From Bacteriovorax sp. PP10 (GTDB taxonomy: Bacteria > Bdellovibrionota > Bacteriovoracia > Bacteriovoracales > Bacteriovoracaceae), in the NCBI RefSeq assembly GCF_035013165.1, contig NZ_JAYGJQ010000001.1, forward strand, positions 310,001 through 374,000: a DNA stretch of 64,000 nucleotides, written 5' to 3'. A model generated the notes under the pieces. The model worked only from the letters and a program-made list of their open reading frames with translations, was not told the origin of the DNA and did not search any database. How positions within the stretch are numbered: the first letter of the stretch is position 1; every line of letters begins with the position of its first letter. Of this stretch, positions 52,065 to 60,728 are shown piece by piece. The position numbers and the translations under genes were made by a program.

Positions 52065-53111
52065 ATGAAAAGAATATTTCTCTGCTCTTTATTAATCGTG
52101 CTTACAGCTTGTTCTGGAATCCAGCAGCTGCCGCCTAAACCAGTTCCGGGATCACAACCAGCAGCACATCAAAATGCTCCTGCTCAAGTTGATATAGGGC
52201 TGACAGATGAGATTGGTATTAATGGTGGATCAACTCCGCAATTAATTCCCAACGAAGAAACTGTTCGTCTGGGAGACAGGGGGGGAGATATTTTCACACC
52301 AGTTGAAGACTCGGCAACAATTGGCCAGGGCGTTTCAAAAAAACTACGTATCGGACTGAGTTTAGGCCCGGGTCTTTACCGTACGATTAATTACGTTTCC
52401 CTTTTAAAGTTTTTAGAAAGACAAAACCTGAATCCGCAAGTGATTACAGGAACTGGTTTCGGTGCCATCGTTGCAGCAATGTACGCGAGTGGTATGACTC
52501 CTGAAGTGATTGAGTGGAACTTCTACCGCTACTTCAAAGAAAAAAGAAAATATCGCCCATATGAATCTGAATGGCTGGAAGAAGTAGATAATCTTTTATT
52601 AGATAAACTAAAAAATAAAACAATTCAGGATACTCCTAAAAAGTTTTACATCACTCTTTATAACTCAAAGACAAAGAAGACTTATTATTTCGATAAAGGA
52701 AATATCCGCGAGTTACTTCTATTAAACTTAAAGTTAAGCAATTCAGTTGATCTTAGAAAACCTGGAATCCAATACACTACTGCTTTTGAAAATGAAGTTT
52801 TCAATGCAGGACTTATGAAGAGACTAGGTGTGGACTTTGCTATCGGTGCTGACGTTCTAGGTTCAAAGTTTGATTTTGAAGATTCAAATGAATTCCTGAT
52901 TGGGGTTTTCGGCAGAGCTGCCGGAAGAATCACTCGAGAGAAAAAAGGTTTTGATTATTTCTATTCAATCCCACTTCAGAAAATGAGTTTAGATTCAACT
53001 GAAAACGGGGCGTTCTATTTATTAAAAACTCAAGAATATGTTGAAGCACAGTCGAGTCGACTTAAAAAATTGATTCAACAAAAAATTTCTTCGGGTAAAG
53101 CAGCTGAGTAA
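52065..53111 (+). CDS. Patatin-fold lipoprotein lacking catalytic residues
   Basis: 348 residues; lipobox LTAC (Cys about 16), Pro/Gln-rich spacer, then a patatin-like domain (about 94-300). The oxyanion strand reads RIGLSLGPGLYRT, and the nucleophile turn that should be GxSxG reads GTGFG (129-133), so Ser is Gly. The DGG/DGA motif reads NAG (247-249), so Asp is Asn. Surrounding helix and strand patterns (AIVAAMYASGMTPEVIE) are well kept. I infer a non-hydrolytic lipoprotein. It lies between xseB and the PBP gene. Confidence 0.75.
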   Translation: MKRIFLCSLLIVLTACSGIQQLPPKPVPGSQPAAHQNAPAQVDIGLTDEIGINGGSTPQLIPNEETVRLGDRGGDIFTPVEDSATIGQGVSKKLRIGLSLGPGLYRTINYVSLLKFLERQNLNPQVITGTGFGAIVAAMYASGMTPEVIEWNFYRYFKEKRKYRPYESEWLEEVDNLLLDKLKNKTIQDTPKKFYITLYNSKTKKTYYFDKGNIRELLLLNLKLSNSVDLRKPGIQYTTAFENEVFNAGLMKRLGVDFAIGADVLGSKFDFEDSNEFLIGVFGRAAGRITREKKGFDYFYSIPLQKMSLDSTENGAFYLLKTQEYVEAQSSRLKKLIQQKISSGKAAE

Positions 53112-53129
53112 AAGGATTTACAAGGATCG

Positions 53130-55808
53130 ATGATGAAGAGTTTAATCGTTAGAATTATCTTCGCACTACTGGGAGTTGGACTCCTGGCCGGAATGACGGG
53201 TGCATTGGCATTTACATATTTCAATCTGGACTTACCAAAGATTGATAAACTTCAGGATTATAAGCCAAATCTTGCTTCGCAAATTATCTCAAAAGATGGA
53301 GTGATCCTGGCCGAACTTGGTCTGGAGAAAAGAGAAATCGTTGAGATGAAAGATGTCCCTCAAAGAGTGATCGATGCATTCTTATCGGCTGAAGATGATA
53401 AATTCTTCGAGCACAAAGGTGTCGACTATTGGGGATTATCGCGTGCGATGTTTGCAAACTTTAAAGCGGGGAGAGTTGTGCAGGGTGGATCGACGATCAC
53501 TCAGCAGGTTGCCAAATCCCTTCTACTTAGTTCTGAGCGCTCAATCACCAGAAAGTTAAAAGACTTTATTCTTGCCCAAAGAATTGAAGAAAAATTAACC
53601 AAAAAAGAAATTCTCTATTTATACCTGAACCAGGTTTATCTTGGTGGTGGTTATTACGGTGTTAAAGCGGCCGCTCGTGGATATTATAATAAAGAACTAA
53701 AGAATATGACGGTTGCTGAATCAGCAATGCTGGCAGGTCTTCTGGTTGCTCCAGGGAAGTATTCACCTTTTGTGAACCCCCACGCAGCGAGAATGAGACA
53801 AGGTTATGTTTTAGGGCGTATGCACACCCTGAAAAAAATTACCGATGCTCAATATAAAGAAGCCTTGAAAGAGCAGACTGTTTATCACATTAATGAAGAC
53901 ATTCTTAAGGCCGGGTATTTTACAGAATGGGTAAGACAAAAAGTTGTTGAAGCTGTTGGAGAAAAATCATTCTTAGTTGATGGATTTAAAATTAAAACAA
54001 CTCTTGATTGGGATCTGCAACAAGTTGCAGAAGATCAAATTCAAAGAGGGATTAAAGAAATTGATAAGCGTCAGGGATACAAAGGCCCATTCGCTCATAT
54101 CGGAAATGAAGAGTTCGAGAAGTTTGAAAAACAAGCAAGAAAAACGCTGTTCAAAAACAAATCAACTTTTTTCACGATCAATGAAAAGAACGAAAAAATC
54201 TATGAGTACCATTTCGATGAGAAAGCTTACGATCAGATGAGATCAGAGATTACAGATCAGGAAACTGCTTCTGGAGATGAAAACTTTGTCCATGGTTTAG
54301 CTGCCAATGACAACATCATCAACACTCTAAAAACAAACACTCAATATGAAGCAGTTATTACAAAAGTTGATGATGGACTAAGATTAATTCACGTCTCTCT
54401 TGCTGGATCGCCTGGGATTATTCCTTTTGATTATTTCAAATGGGCCCACAAGAGAAGTATCAACGAAAACACTGGTTACTATCAGGAAGTTTCAAAACCT
54501 TCGACGATTTTGCGTGTAGGGGATTTAGTCTACGTTCAGATGGTTAAAAACTCTGTGCAGTTAGCTCCTTATTTAAATAAAGATGGAACGGCCCTTCTAA
54601 CAAAAATGAAGAGTGCTGCTTTAGTGCGCAATCAAAAATACATTTTATGTCAGCTTGATCAAGTGGCCGAAGTTCAAGGTGCAATCTTTTCAATGGATGC
54701 TAAAACGGGTGACATCGTAAGCTACGTTGGAGGAAGCAATTACAATACTTCTAAATTCAATCGTGTTGTTCAGGCCAAGAGACAACCAGGTTCTTCATTT
54801 AAGCCAATCCTTTTTGCAGCTGCACTGGAAAATGGATACACGCCTTCAACCATCATCATGGATACACCAGAAGCAATGCCAGGGTTTGACTCTGCTTCAA
54901 GCTGGAAACCAAAAAACTATGATGGAGGTTATAAAGGGCCGGTTACATTCCGTCAGTCTTTGGAAGAATCAAGAAACATTCCGACAATTAAAATCGCTGA
55001 TAAAGTTGGTGTAAGTAATATTCTAAAATTCGCCAACAGAATTGGATTCAACGCTAAGCTTGAGGCTAACCTAAGTATCGCTCTTGGAACTTTTGGAGTT
55101 TCTCCTCGCGATATGGTGACAACTTATGCAATTTTCGCCAATGGTGGACGTTTTGTTACACCAAGAGGGATTGTTTCAGTTGTTGACCGCGATGGAAAAA
55201 AATACGCCATTAATGAAGTTGAAAAAGATATGAAAATTCCGGCATCAGTTGATGAAGAAAAATCAGCTGACGAAATTGGAGTGGCACAAACTGGAAATCC
55301 ATACACAAGAAATCTTTCGGGAAGACAAGTGTACGATCCACGTTTAGCTTATGTAATGTCGAACCTTTTAAGAGGTGTTATTTCTTCTGGTACCGGTGGA
55401 GCTGCTCGCGAGCTTGGGCCAAACGTAGCAGGGAAAACTGGGACAACGAACGACTATATTGATGCTTGGTTTGTTGGGTTTACTCCTAATATTGTGACAG
55501 CAGTATGGACAGGATTTGATGACAACAAGACTCTAGGCTTCGGTGAAACTGGTGGACGTTCACCTATTTCCGTATGGAAAGAGTATATGCGCGCGACAAT
55601 AAGAAAATACGGCGACGATTCATTTGAAGTACCGGCCGGAATTACTCAAGCATGGATTGAGAAAAAAACTGGTCGTAAAGTTGCACCTAATTCAGCAGGA
55701 TCTATATTGGAGTCTTATGCAGAAATGCCGGACATTCCAGTGGAAGAAGGTGGAACTGCTCAAAAAACAAGGCCATTAGGCGATGATGAGTATTTTGAAA
55801 ATCAATAG
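53130..55808 (+). CDS. Class A penicillin-binding protein (PBP1A type)
   Basis: 892 residues. TM anchor about 8-31; GT51 glycosyltransferase domain with AEDDKFFEHKGVD (catalytic E88), GGSTITQQVAK and RKLKDFILAQRIEEKLTKKEILYLYLN (in pieces). An OB-like region about 380-480 interrupts the chain. The transpeptidase domain has SSFK (S555), ESRN near 624 and AGKTGTTN near 770. It polymerises and crosslinks peptidoglycan in the periplasm. It is separated by 18 bases from the pseudo-patatin gene, which may be its lipoprotein partner in the manner of LpoA/B (inference). Confidence 0.96.
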   Translation: MMKSLIVRIIFALLGVGLLAGMTGALAFTYFNLDLPKIDKLQDYKPNLASQIISKDGVILAELGLEKREIVEMKDVPQRVIDAFLSAEDDKFFEHKGVDYWGLSRAMFANFKAGRVVQGGSTITQQVAKSLLLSSERSITRKLKDFILAQRIEEKLTKKEILYLYLNQVYLGGGYYGVKAAARGYYNKELKNMTVAESAMLAGLLVAPGKYSPFVNPHAARMRQGYVLGRMHTLKKITDAQYKEALKEQTVYHINEDILKAGYFTEWVRQKVVEAVGEKSFLVDGFKIKTTLDWDLQQVAEDQIQRGIKEIDKRQGYKGPFAHIGNEEFEKFEKQARKTLFKNKSTFFTINEKNEKIYEYHFDEKAYDQMRSEITDQETASGDENFVHGLAANDNIINTLKTNTQYEAVITKVDDGLRLIHVSLAGSPGIIPFDYFKWAHKRSINENTGYYQEVSKPSTILRVGDLVYVQMVKNSVQLAPYLNKDGTALLTKMKSAALVRNQKYILCQLDQVAEVQGAIFSMDAKTGDIVSYVGGSNYNTSKFNRVVQAKRQPGSSFKPILFAAALENGYTPSTIIMDTPEAMPGFDSASSWKPKNYDGGYKGPVTFRQSLEESRNIPTIKIADKVGVSNILKFANRIGFNAKLEANLSIALGTFGVSPRDMVTTYAIFANGGRFVTPRGIVSVVDRDGKKYAINEVEKDMKIPASVDEEKSADEIGVAQTGNPYTRNLSGRQVYDPRLAYVMSNLLRGVISSGTGGAARELGPNVAGKTGTTNDYIDAWFVGFTPNIVTAVWTGFDDNKTLGFGETGGRSPISVWKEYMRATIRKYGDDSFEVPAGITQAWIEKKTGRKVAPNSAGSILESYAEMPDIPVEEGGTAQKTRPLGDDEYFENQ

Positions 55809-55826
55809 ACGATAAATTAAGTTATG

Positions 55827-55853
55827 GCCGGAAAATCTTAAGGAGACTCCGGC
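55827..55853 (+). terminator. Weak stem-loop after the PBP gene
   Basis: GCCGGA (55827-55832) pairs with TCCGGC (55848-55853), followed by TTAACTTTT. The loop is 15 bases, so termination is plausible but not strong. Confidence 0.4.
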
Positions 55854-55854
55854 T

Positions 55855-55881
55855 TAACTTTTGTCTCCCTTTTTCCGATAA
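55855..55881 (+). promoter_or_regulatory. Candidate sigma-28 promoter for TonB-like gene
   Basis: TAACTTTT (55855-55862), 11 bases, TCCGATAA (55874-55881): 13 of 16 consensus positions with correct spacing. The TonB-like gene starts 57 bases downstream. Weaker than the two other sigma-28 matches. Confidence 0.5.
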
Positions 55882-55937
55882 TATCCTTATAGAGTCTCGT
55901 CACGGGTGACGACTGATTGGTGAATTAAGGAAGAAAT

Positions 55938-56942
55938 ATGAAATTACTAAAAATTGACCGCCAAAAAATTTCGTATTCATTCCTATTTTCGATGGCCATT
56001 CACTTTAGTTTTTTAGCTTTCATGGTGAAGGTTAATACAGAAAATCATTTCGTAACTCCCAACGAACAACTTTTAAAAGCAGCAAAACTTGCAGATAAAG
56101 GTAACTCATTCGACTCAGTAAAAATCATCTCAAAAAAACAACTTCAAGCGATCAAAGACAGCCAGAATAAACAGGTCGTTGCCAATGAAACAAATGGCAA
56201 GCTCGATCGCCCGCTAGATTCACGTTTTTTAGGTGAAAAAGACCAGACGTTCGAGCGTCAGACAATTGCTCGCGCTAATGGATCTTTTAAAGAGGCCGGA
56301 TTAGGTAAAAAAACAGGCTCTAAAACGACACTTGCTCAAGCTGAACCGAAAGCTCAGAAAGTAGCAACAACACCGCCCAAAAAGGCCAAAAAACAACTTA
56401 CACTGAGTGATCTTGGTGGATTTAAGATGGCCGATGTAGAAAAAATGCAAAAAGAGGCCGAAACTCTGGATGAAATGACGAAAACTCTGGCAAAAGAATC
56501 TGTCGCTGGAGCTGAAGGTGTTGATAGAGGAAAACTAGGGAAAACTGGTCTTGCTCAAAACAATGACTTCGTTGAAGAAGTTCCATTGGGAGATATGACG
56601 AATCTAAATACGACAGAGTTTAAATACTATGGATTCTATCACCGCATCCGCCAGAAATTAGAACAACACTGGGGAAGCTCAATTAAAGACAAAGCTAAAA
56701 ACTTATACCGTTCAGGTAGAAGAATGCCGGCGAGTGAAAACCTAATCACGTCCGTAGCAGTGACTCTTGATGAAACAGGAAAAATTGTAGATATGCAGAT
56801 TGAAGGAACTTCTGGAGTAAGAGAACTCGATCAAGCAGCGATCGAGTCCTTTAATAAAGCTGGCCCGTTCCCAAACCCTCCGAAAGGTTTATTAGTTGGC
56901 GGCAGGGCCACAATTCAATGGGGATTCGTAGTCAAATCTTAG
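55938..56942 (+). CDS. TonB-like energy-transducing protein
   Basis: 334 residues. TM anchor about 12-31, a long Lys/Ala/Gln-rich periplasmic spacer (about 35-225) and a TonB C-terminal domain (about 230-332, with YHRIRQKLEQHWGS, VTLDETGKIVDMQIEGTSG and AAIESFNKAGPFPNPP). The residues YP typical of E. coli TonB are not present, and the domain is closer to the AgmX/TonB type of deltaproteobacteria. It may power outer-membrane uptake or a gliding-type machine. The stop codon lies inside the 22-base-pair stem described at 56939. Confidence 0.83.
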   Translation: MKLLKIDRQKISYSFLFSMAIHFSFLAFMVKVNTENHFVTPNEQLLKAAKLADKGNSFDSVKIISKKQLQAIKDSQNKQVVANETNGKLDRPLDSRFLGEKDQTFERQTIARANGSFKEAGLGKKTGSKTTLAQAEPKAQKVATTPPKKAKKQLTLSDLGGFKMADVEKMQKEAETLDEMTKTLAKESVAGAEGVDRGKLGKTGLAQNNDFVEEVPLGDMTNLNTTEFKYYGFYHRIRQKLEQHWGSSIKDKAKNLYRSGRRMPASENLITSVAVTLDETGKIVDMQIEGTSGVRELDQAAIESFNKAGPFPNPPKGLLVGGRATIQWGFVVKS

Positions 56943-57060
56943 AATCGTTTAAAAATACCATCTACGTCGTTGCTATCGTCTTTCGTTCGTCGAAGTACTA
57001 ACGTACATCTCCTCTCTCAATCCTCTGCGCCTAGCATCTGGCACTTTTAAACAATTCTAA
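56939..57060. repeat. 122-base structured element closed by 22-bp stem
   Basis: Arms 56939-56960 and 57039-57060 are complementary over 22 positions, 19 Watson-Crick and 3 G-T when read on the minus strand. The 78-base interior contains a small GTAC-GTTA-GTAC hairpin. It fills the entire gap between the convergent TonB-like and 57064 genes, and overlaps the TonB stop codon. It resembles interspersed elements I recall from deltaproteobacterial genomes, but I cannot test this. Confidence 0.7.
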
Positions 57061-57063
57061 AAA

Positions 57064-57363
57064 TTAGTGTTGGATATTATTTTTTAGAAGGTCTTTCAGT
57101 TTCCCGATTCCTTCCATTAGAACGTAATCGTTCCAAATCGAATCTAGCTCTCTTAGCGTTTCAATAATTGAAATCGCAGCTTGATCCTTAGACATTTTTT
57201 CTTCTTCAGCTAAGTGATCAACAGCAACTAGTAATGCGTTCATAACTGGAGAGTTACAAGTCTTCGCAAGTCTTTCTTCATAACTAGCATTGATTCTTTT
57301 CTCTTTGCTTTTTATGACTGCAGTATTGAGAAGCTGAATTGCGTCCTGTTTTTCAGACATCAT
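57064..57363 (-). CDS. Small helical protein of unknown function
   Basis: 99 residues, charged and predicted helical, no signal peptide. I recognise no family; VMNALLVAVDHLAEEEKMSKDQ and TLRELDSIWNDYVLMEGIGKL are its main blocks. ATG 57363 has a second ATG directly after. No strong ribosome site is visible. It lies downstream of gcvH on the same strand, 259 bases away, with a hairpin between. Confidence 0.68.
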   Translation of the reverse strand: MMSEKQDAIQLLNTAVIKSKEKRINASYEERLAKTCNSPVMNALLVAVDHLAEEEKMSKDQAAISIIETLRELDSIWNDYVLMEGIGKLKDLLKNNIQH

Positions 57364-57622
57364 ATAATAGTGGATCCCATTCGATTTTTATTATCAGTTC
57401 TTTGTGTAGGACAGAAGTATGGTGTTTTTAATAATCTTCGTAAAGATTTTTTTAGGCAAAATTTTTTCTGAGAAATCAATCATAGTCTGAAAAAAATTCT
57501 AAATAATTTCACACGTAAAATTAAGTATTTTTTAAGTTTTTACTGCGTAAATTACACTCGCAAAATACCTCTTTCAAAGTATTTTGCGAGTAAGTTATCG
57601 AAAGTTTTAAATTACAAAAGAA
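57364..57622. other. AT-rich intergenic region with inverted repeat
   Basis: A 13-base-pair perfect inverted repeat (arms 57556-57568 and 57579-57591, ten-base loop) lies here. It has no T run, so is not a standard terminator. The rest is AT-rich; I see no small gene. Confidence 0.5.
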
Positions 57623-58012
57623 TTATAGTGTTGATAGAAAATTTTGGTAGTCAGACGCAGAAAGTAGAGAATTTAGCTCAGCAGGATTGCTAAGTTTGAT
57701 TTTAATCAACCAAGCGTTTCCATATGGCTCAGCATTGCAAAGTTCAGGAGCGTTTACCACTTCTGCATTTGTCGCTAAAACAGTTCCCGCTAATGGCGAA
57801 AAAAGATCAGATACAGATTTAATTGATTCAACAACACCAAAAGTTTGGTGACTATTTAGTGTCTTACCTACTTCTGGAAGTTCAACGAAAACGATATCTC
57901 CAAGTGCTGATTGTGCAAAATCAGTAATACCGATAGTTACAGTATCTCCTTCAACTTTTGCCCATTCATGGTCTTTTGTGTACTTCAGTTCCGATGGAAT
58001 AGTGTTACTCAT
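57623..58012 (-). CDS. gcvH: Glycine cleavage system H protein
   Basis: 129 residues. The lipoyl-lysine is K65 in VVESIKSVSDLF, preceded by GDIVFVELPEVG and followed by PELCNAEPYGNAWLIKI: the complete H-protein. It carries the aminomethyl group between P, T and L proteins. Its start overlaps the gcvT stop (TAATG). gcvP is not in this window. Confidence 0.97.
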   Translation of the reverse strand: MSNTIPSELKYTKDHEWAKVEGDTVTIGITDFAQSALGDIVFVELPEVGKTLNSHQTFGVVESIKSVSDLFSPLAGTVLATNAEVVNAPELCNAEPYGNAWLIKIKLSNPAELNSLLSASDYQNFLSTL

Positions 58013-59088
58013 TACTTGTGTCCTCCGTTTACGAAAGCTTTCGTGTGAAAGTTCGCTTCATAGTTAGTATTTCTAATGTTGATTAAGTATTTTTTATCAG
58101 CAGGAGCTTTCGCTTTTTCAATGAGAGCAAGTGCCACGCCTTTACCAGTCACAACTGACATTGTTCCCGATGTTACTGTTCCAACTTTTTGTCCTTCAGT
58201 GTTTAAAACGTCATATCCTTCGCGAGGAATACCGCGCTCAAGAGATAATTTTACTAATTGGAATTTGGGTTTGTAGGCTTCAAGCGCTGCTTTACCAATA
58301 AAATCAGCTTTCGCCATTTTCACAGTCCATCCAAGGCCAGCATCAAGTGGAGTCACTGTATCGTTGATTTCATGCCCGTATAGAGGGTAACAAACTTCAA
58401 CACGTAACACGTCTCTAGCTGCTAATCCACAAGGTCTAACACCATTGAAGATTAACTTATCCCATAAGTGTCTTGCATAGTGGTGGCTTGAGAAAACTTC
58501 AAATCCATCTTCCCCAGTGTATCCAGTGCGAGCAACGATAATTTTCTCACCTTCGTGAGTTGTTTCCAGGATTGAGTAGTATGGGAAGTCTGTTGGAAGT
58601 TTTATTCCAAAGTCGCGTAAAATTAATTCAGCTTTTGGCCCCTGAAGCGCAATGAGAGAGAAATCATCTGAAAGATTTGATAGTTCGCAGTTGAAAGATC
58701 CAACTTTAGAACTGATCCATTCCCAGTCTTTAGCGATATTAGAAGCGTTCACACAAATTAAAACGCGGTCTGTGCCTAATTTGTAAGCGATTAAGTCATC
58801 AATCACTGTTCCATCTTCACGGCAAAGTGGAGAGTAAACAGCTTTTAATATCTCTGCGTTTTTAAAATCATTTGTTACAATATGATCAACGAATGCAATC
58901 GCATCCGGACCAATAACAAAAAATTCTCCCATGTGACTAACATCGAAAACACCAGCGTGTTCTCTTACGGCCATTACTTCTTCTTTAACTGAAGAGTATT
59001 GTAGTGGCATATCGTAGCCAGCAAACGGCGCCATTTTAGCATTTAGTGCAAGGTGCGCTTCATGCAATGAAGTTTTTAAAAGTGTCAT
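58012..59088 (-). CDS. gcvT: Aminomethyltransferase (glycine cleavage T protein)
   Basis: 358 residues. MAPFAGYDMPLQYSSVKEEVMAVREHAGVFDVSHMGE (in pieces), ARTGYTGEDGFEVF and RDVLRVEVCYPLYGHEI mark GcvT. It transfers the C1 unit to tetrahydrofolate, producing the methylene-THF that FolD (encoded 26 bases upstream) uses. The operon order folD-gcvT-gcvH fits C1 metabolism. Confidence 0.97.
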   Translation of the reverse strand: MTLLKTSLHEAHLALNAKMAPFAGYDMPLQYSSVKEEVMAVREHAGVFDVSHMGEFFVIGPDAIAFVDHIVTNDFKNAEILKAVYSPLCREDGTVIDDLIAYKLGTDRVLICVNASNIAKDWEWISSKVGSFNCELSNLSDDFSLIALQGPKAELILRDFGIKLPTDFPYYSILETTHEGEKIIVARTGYTGEDGFEVFSSHHYARHLWDKLIFNGVRPCGLAARDVLRVEVCYPLYGHEINDTVTPLDAGLGWTVKMAKADFIGKAALEAYKPKFQLVKLSLERGIPREGYDVLNTEGQKVGTVTSGTMSVVTGKGVALALIEKAKAPADKKYLINIRNTNYEANFHTKAFVNGGHK

Positions 59089-59114
59089 TGTGTATCTCCT
59101 AGAAGAAAAGAGTT

Positions 59115-59981
59115 CTAAAGAGATAACCTGTTTTTACTAGCTTGTAAAAGGTTTTGCGCTAGTGAAACAATGGTCATTGGACCCACTCCACCAGGAACTG
59201 GAGTGATGGCAGAAACGTGATCGACAACTTTTTCAAAGTAAACGTCGCCGCATAACTGGCCTTGAGTGTCAGTGTTCATACCAACATCGATAATAACTTG
59301 ATTTTTATTAGCAGAAAGATAACTTTCATCAATAAAGTTAGCCTTACCAATTGCACTGACAAGAATGTCACATTTTTTTGTAAGATCTTTTAGATTTTCT
59401 GTGTGCGAATGACAAAGAGTTACTGTCGCATTGTGATTTGTAAGAAGCATTGCAAGAGGTTTTCCGACAATCATACTTCTACCGATAATCACCACGTGTT
59501 TTCCAGCAACACTAATTTGGCTTTCTTGCATCAAAGTAAGAATTCCCTTGGGCGTACAAGAAATAAAATCGTGTTGGTCACCGTTATTACTTAAAAGAGC
59601 ATAAAGATTTTCCGGATGAAATCCATCAACGTCTTTTTCCTTTTTAACTAAACGTCCTACGTCTAAATGCGAAAGATGTTTAGGCAACGGCATTTGAATA
59701 ATACAGCCATGAACTGAATCATCGCTGTTAATTTCATTAATTGTGTTTAGGAATTCAGCTTCAGAAATTTTTTCATCAAGAGTAACGATTTCACAAAGTG
59801 CACCGATTTTCTCACAGAATTTTTTCTTGCTTGTAGTGTAAATGACACTTGCGGGATCTGAACCAACCAGTACGACTTTCATAGAAGGAAAAATATTTTT
59901 TTCCTTTAGTGCCTTACATTCAGATTTAAGGCCTTTCGTGATCAGTTTTCTAACTGAGGCAGAATGAAGTAGTTGACTCAT
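59115..59981 (-). CDS. folD: Methylenetetrahydrofolate dehydrogenase/cyclohydrolase
   Basis: 288 residues. SDPASVIYTTSKKKFCEKIG has the catalytic Lys region, then IIQMPLPKHL, DVDGFHP, and IGRSMIVGKPLAMLLTNHNATVTLCHS with the NADP site. The C-terminal TPVPGGVGPMTIVSLAQN is a family signature. It interconverts methylene-, methenyl- and formyl-THF. First gene of folD-gcvT-gcvH, divergent from the ruvC unit. Confidence 0.97.
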   Translation of the reverse strand: MSQLLHSASVRKLITKGLKSECKALKEKNIFPSMKVVLVGSDPASVIYTTSKKKFCEKIGALCEIVTLDEKISEAEFLNTINEINSDDSVHGCIIQMPLPKHLSHLDVGRLVKKEKDVDGFHPENLYALLSNNGDQHDFISCTPKGILTLMQESQISVAGKHVVIIGRSMIVGKPLAMLLTNHNATVTLCHSHTENLKDLTKKCDILVSAIGKANFIDESYLSANKNQVIIDVGMNTDTQGQLCGDVYFEKVVDHVSAITPVPGGVGPMTIVSLAQNLLQASKNRLSL

Positions 59982-60057
59982 GCGTGAATGATACTAATTT
60001 ATAGATCTTTTTACAAAGAAAAAAAACTTAAGTACGATTGAATTATCGAGGGATATT

Positions 60058-60231
60058 ATGTTTTTTTATGTTGGTCTTGGGATGCAGTTAGTTGGGTTCG
60101 CTTCTGTTGGACTGTGTCTATTTGCTGGTCTTGCTAAAGGTGATTACGGAAAACTTGAATTGATCCAATTAATCGGTGGATCGTTGATGTTTTATATCGG
60201 AACTTTTGTCAAAGGCCGAGGTGCTAAGTGA
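60058..60231 (+). CDS. Small two-TM membrane protein coupled to ruvC
   Basis: 57 residues. Two hydrophobic helices, FYVGLGMQLVGFASVGLCLFAG in pieces (about 2-24) and IQLIGGSLMFYIGTFVKG (about 37-53), joined by a KGDYGKLE loop. GAGGG sits 8 bases before the ATG. The stop TGA overlaps the ruvC GTG (GTGA), so ruvC translation probably depends on it. Unknown family. Confidence 0.7.
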   Translation: MFFYVGLGMQLVGFASVGLCLFAGLAKGDYGKLELIQLIGGSLMFYIGTFVKGRGAK

Positions 60232-60728
60232 TTATTCTTGGAATTGACCCGGGATCGAGAAAAGCAGGTTATGCTTTAATTGATGTTCAGGGAAAAAAGA
60301 TTTCTTACATCGCTTCAGGTGTTCTAAAATATGATCACGTTGACGAATTCTTAGAAAGACTAGGAATGATTTATCAAACGTGTGACGAGTTAATGAATAG
60401 GTATCAACCGGATGAAGTTTCAGTTGAAGCACTTATTTATGTAAAAAGTGTCGATGCTTTAAGTAAACTTGCTCAGGCAAGAGGAGCGATGATCGCAGCT
60501 TTCTCCCGTACAAGACTGGGGAAAATTTACGAATATGCACCAAATGCTGTGAAGTCATCGGTTACCGGTCACGGACATGCAGATAAAGACGCCATCAATA
60601 AAGCGATGACGATGATGTTTGGAAAATTAACTTTCAAAACATCAGATGAATCAGATGCCCTGGCGATTGCTGTTTGCCACGCACTTAACCGCAATATGAA
60701 ATTAAGATTAATGGGGAAGACCGTATGA
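60228..60728 (+). CDS. ruvC: Holliday junction resolvase RuvC
   Basis: 166 residues from GTG 60228. Catalytic acids: D6 in GIDPGSRKAGYALID, a Glu in VEALIYVKSVDALSKLAQARG and the Asp pair in DESDALAIAVCHA. It resolves Holliday junctions together with RuvAB. Overlaps the small membrane protein gene before it and ruvA after it by 4 bases each. Confidence 0.97.
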   Translation: MIILGIDPGSRKAGYALIDVQGKKISYIASGVLKYDHVDEFLERLGMIYQTCDELMNRYQPDEVSVEALIYVKSVDALSKLAQARGAMIAAFSRTRLGKIYEYAPNAVKSSVTGHGHADKDAINKAMTMMFGKLTFKTSDESDALAIAVCHALNRNMKLRLMGKTV

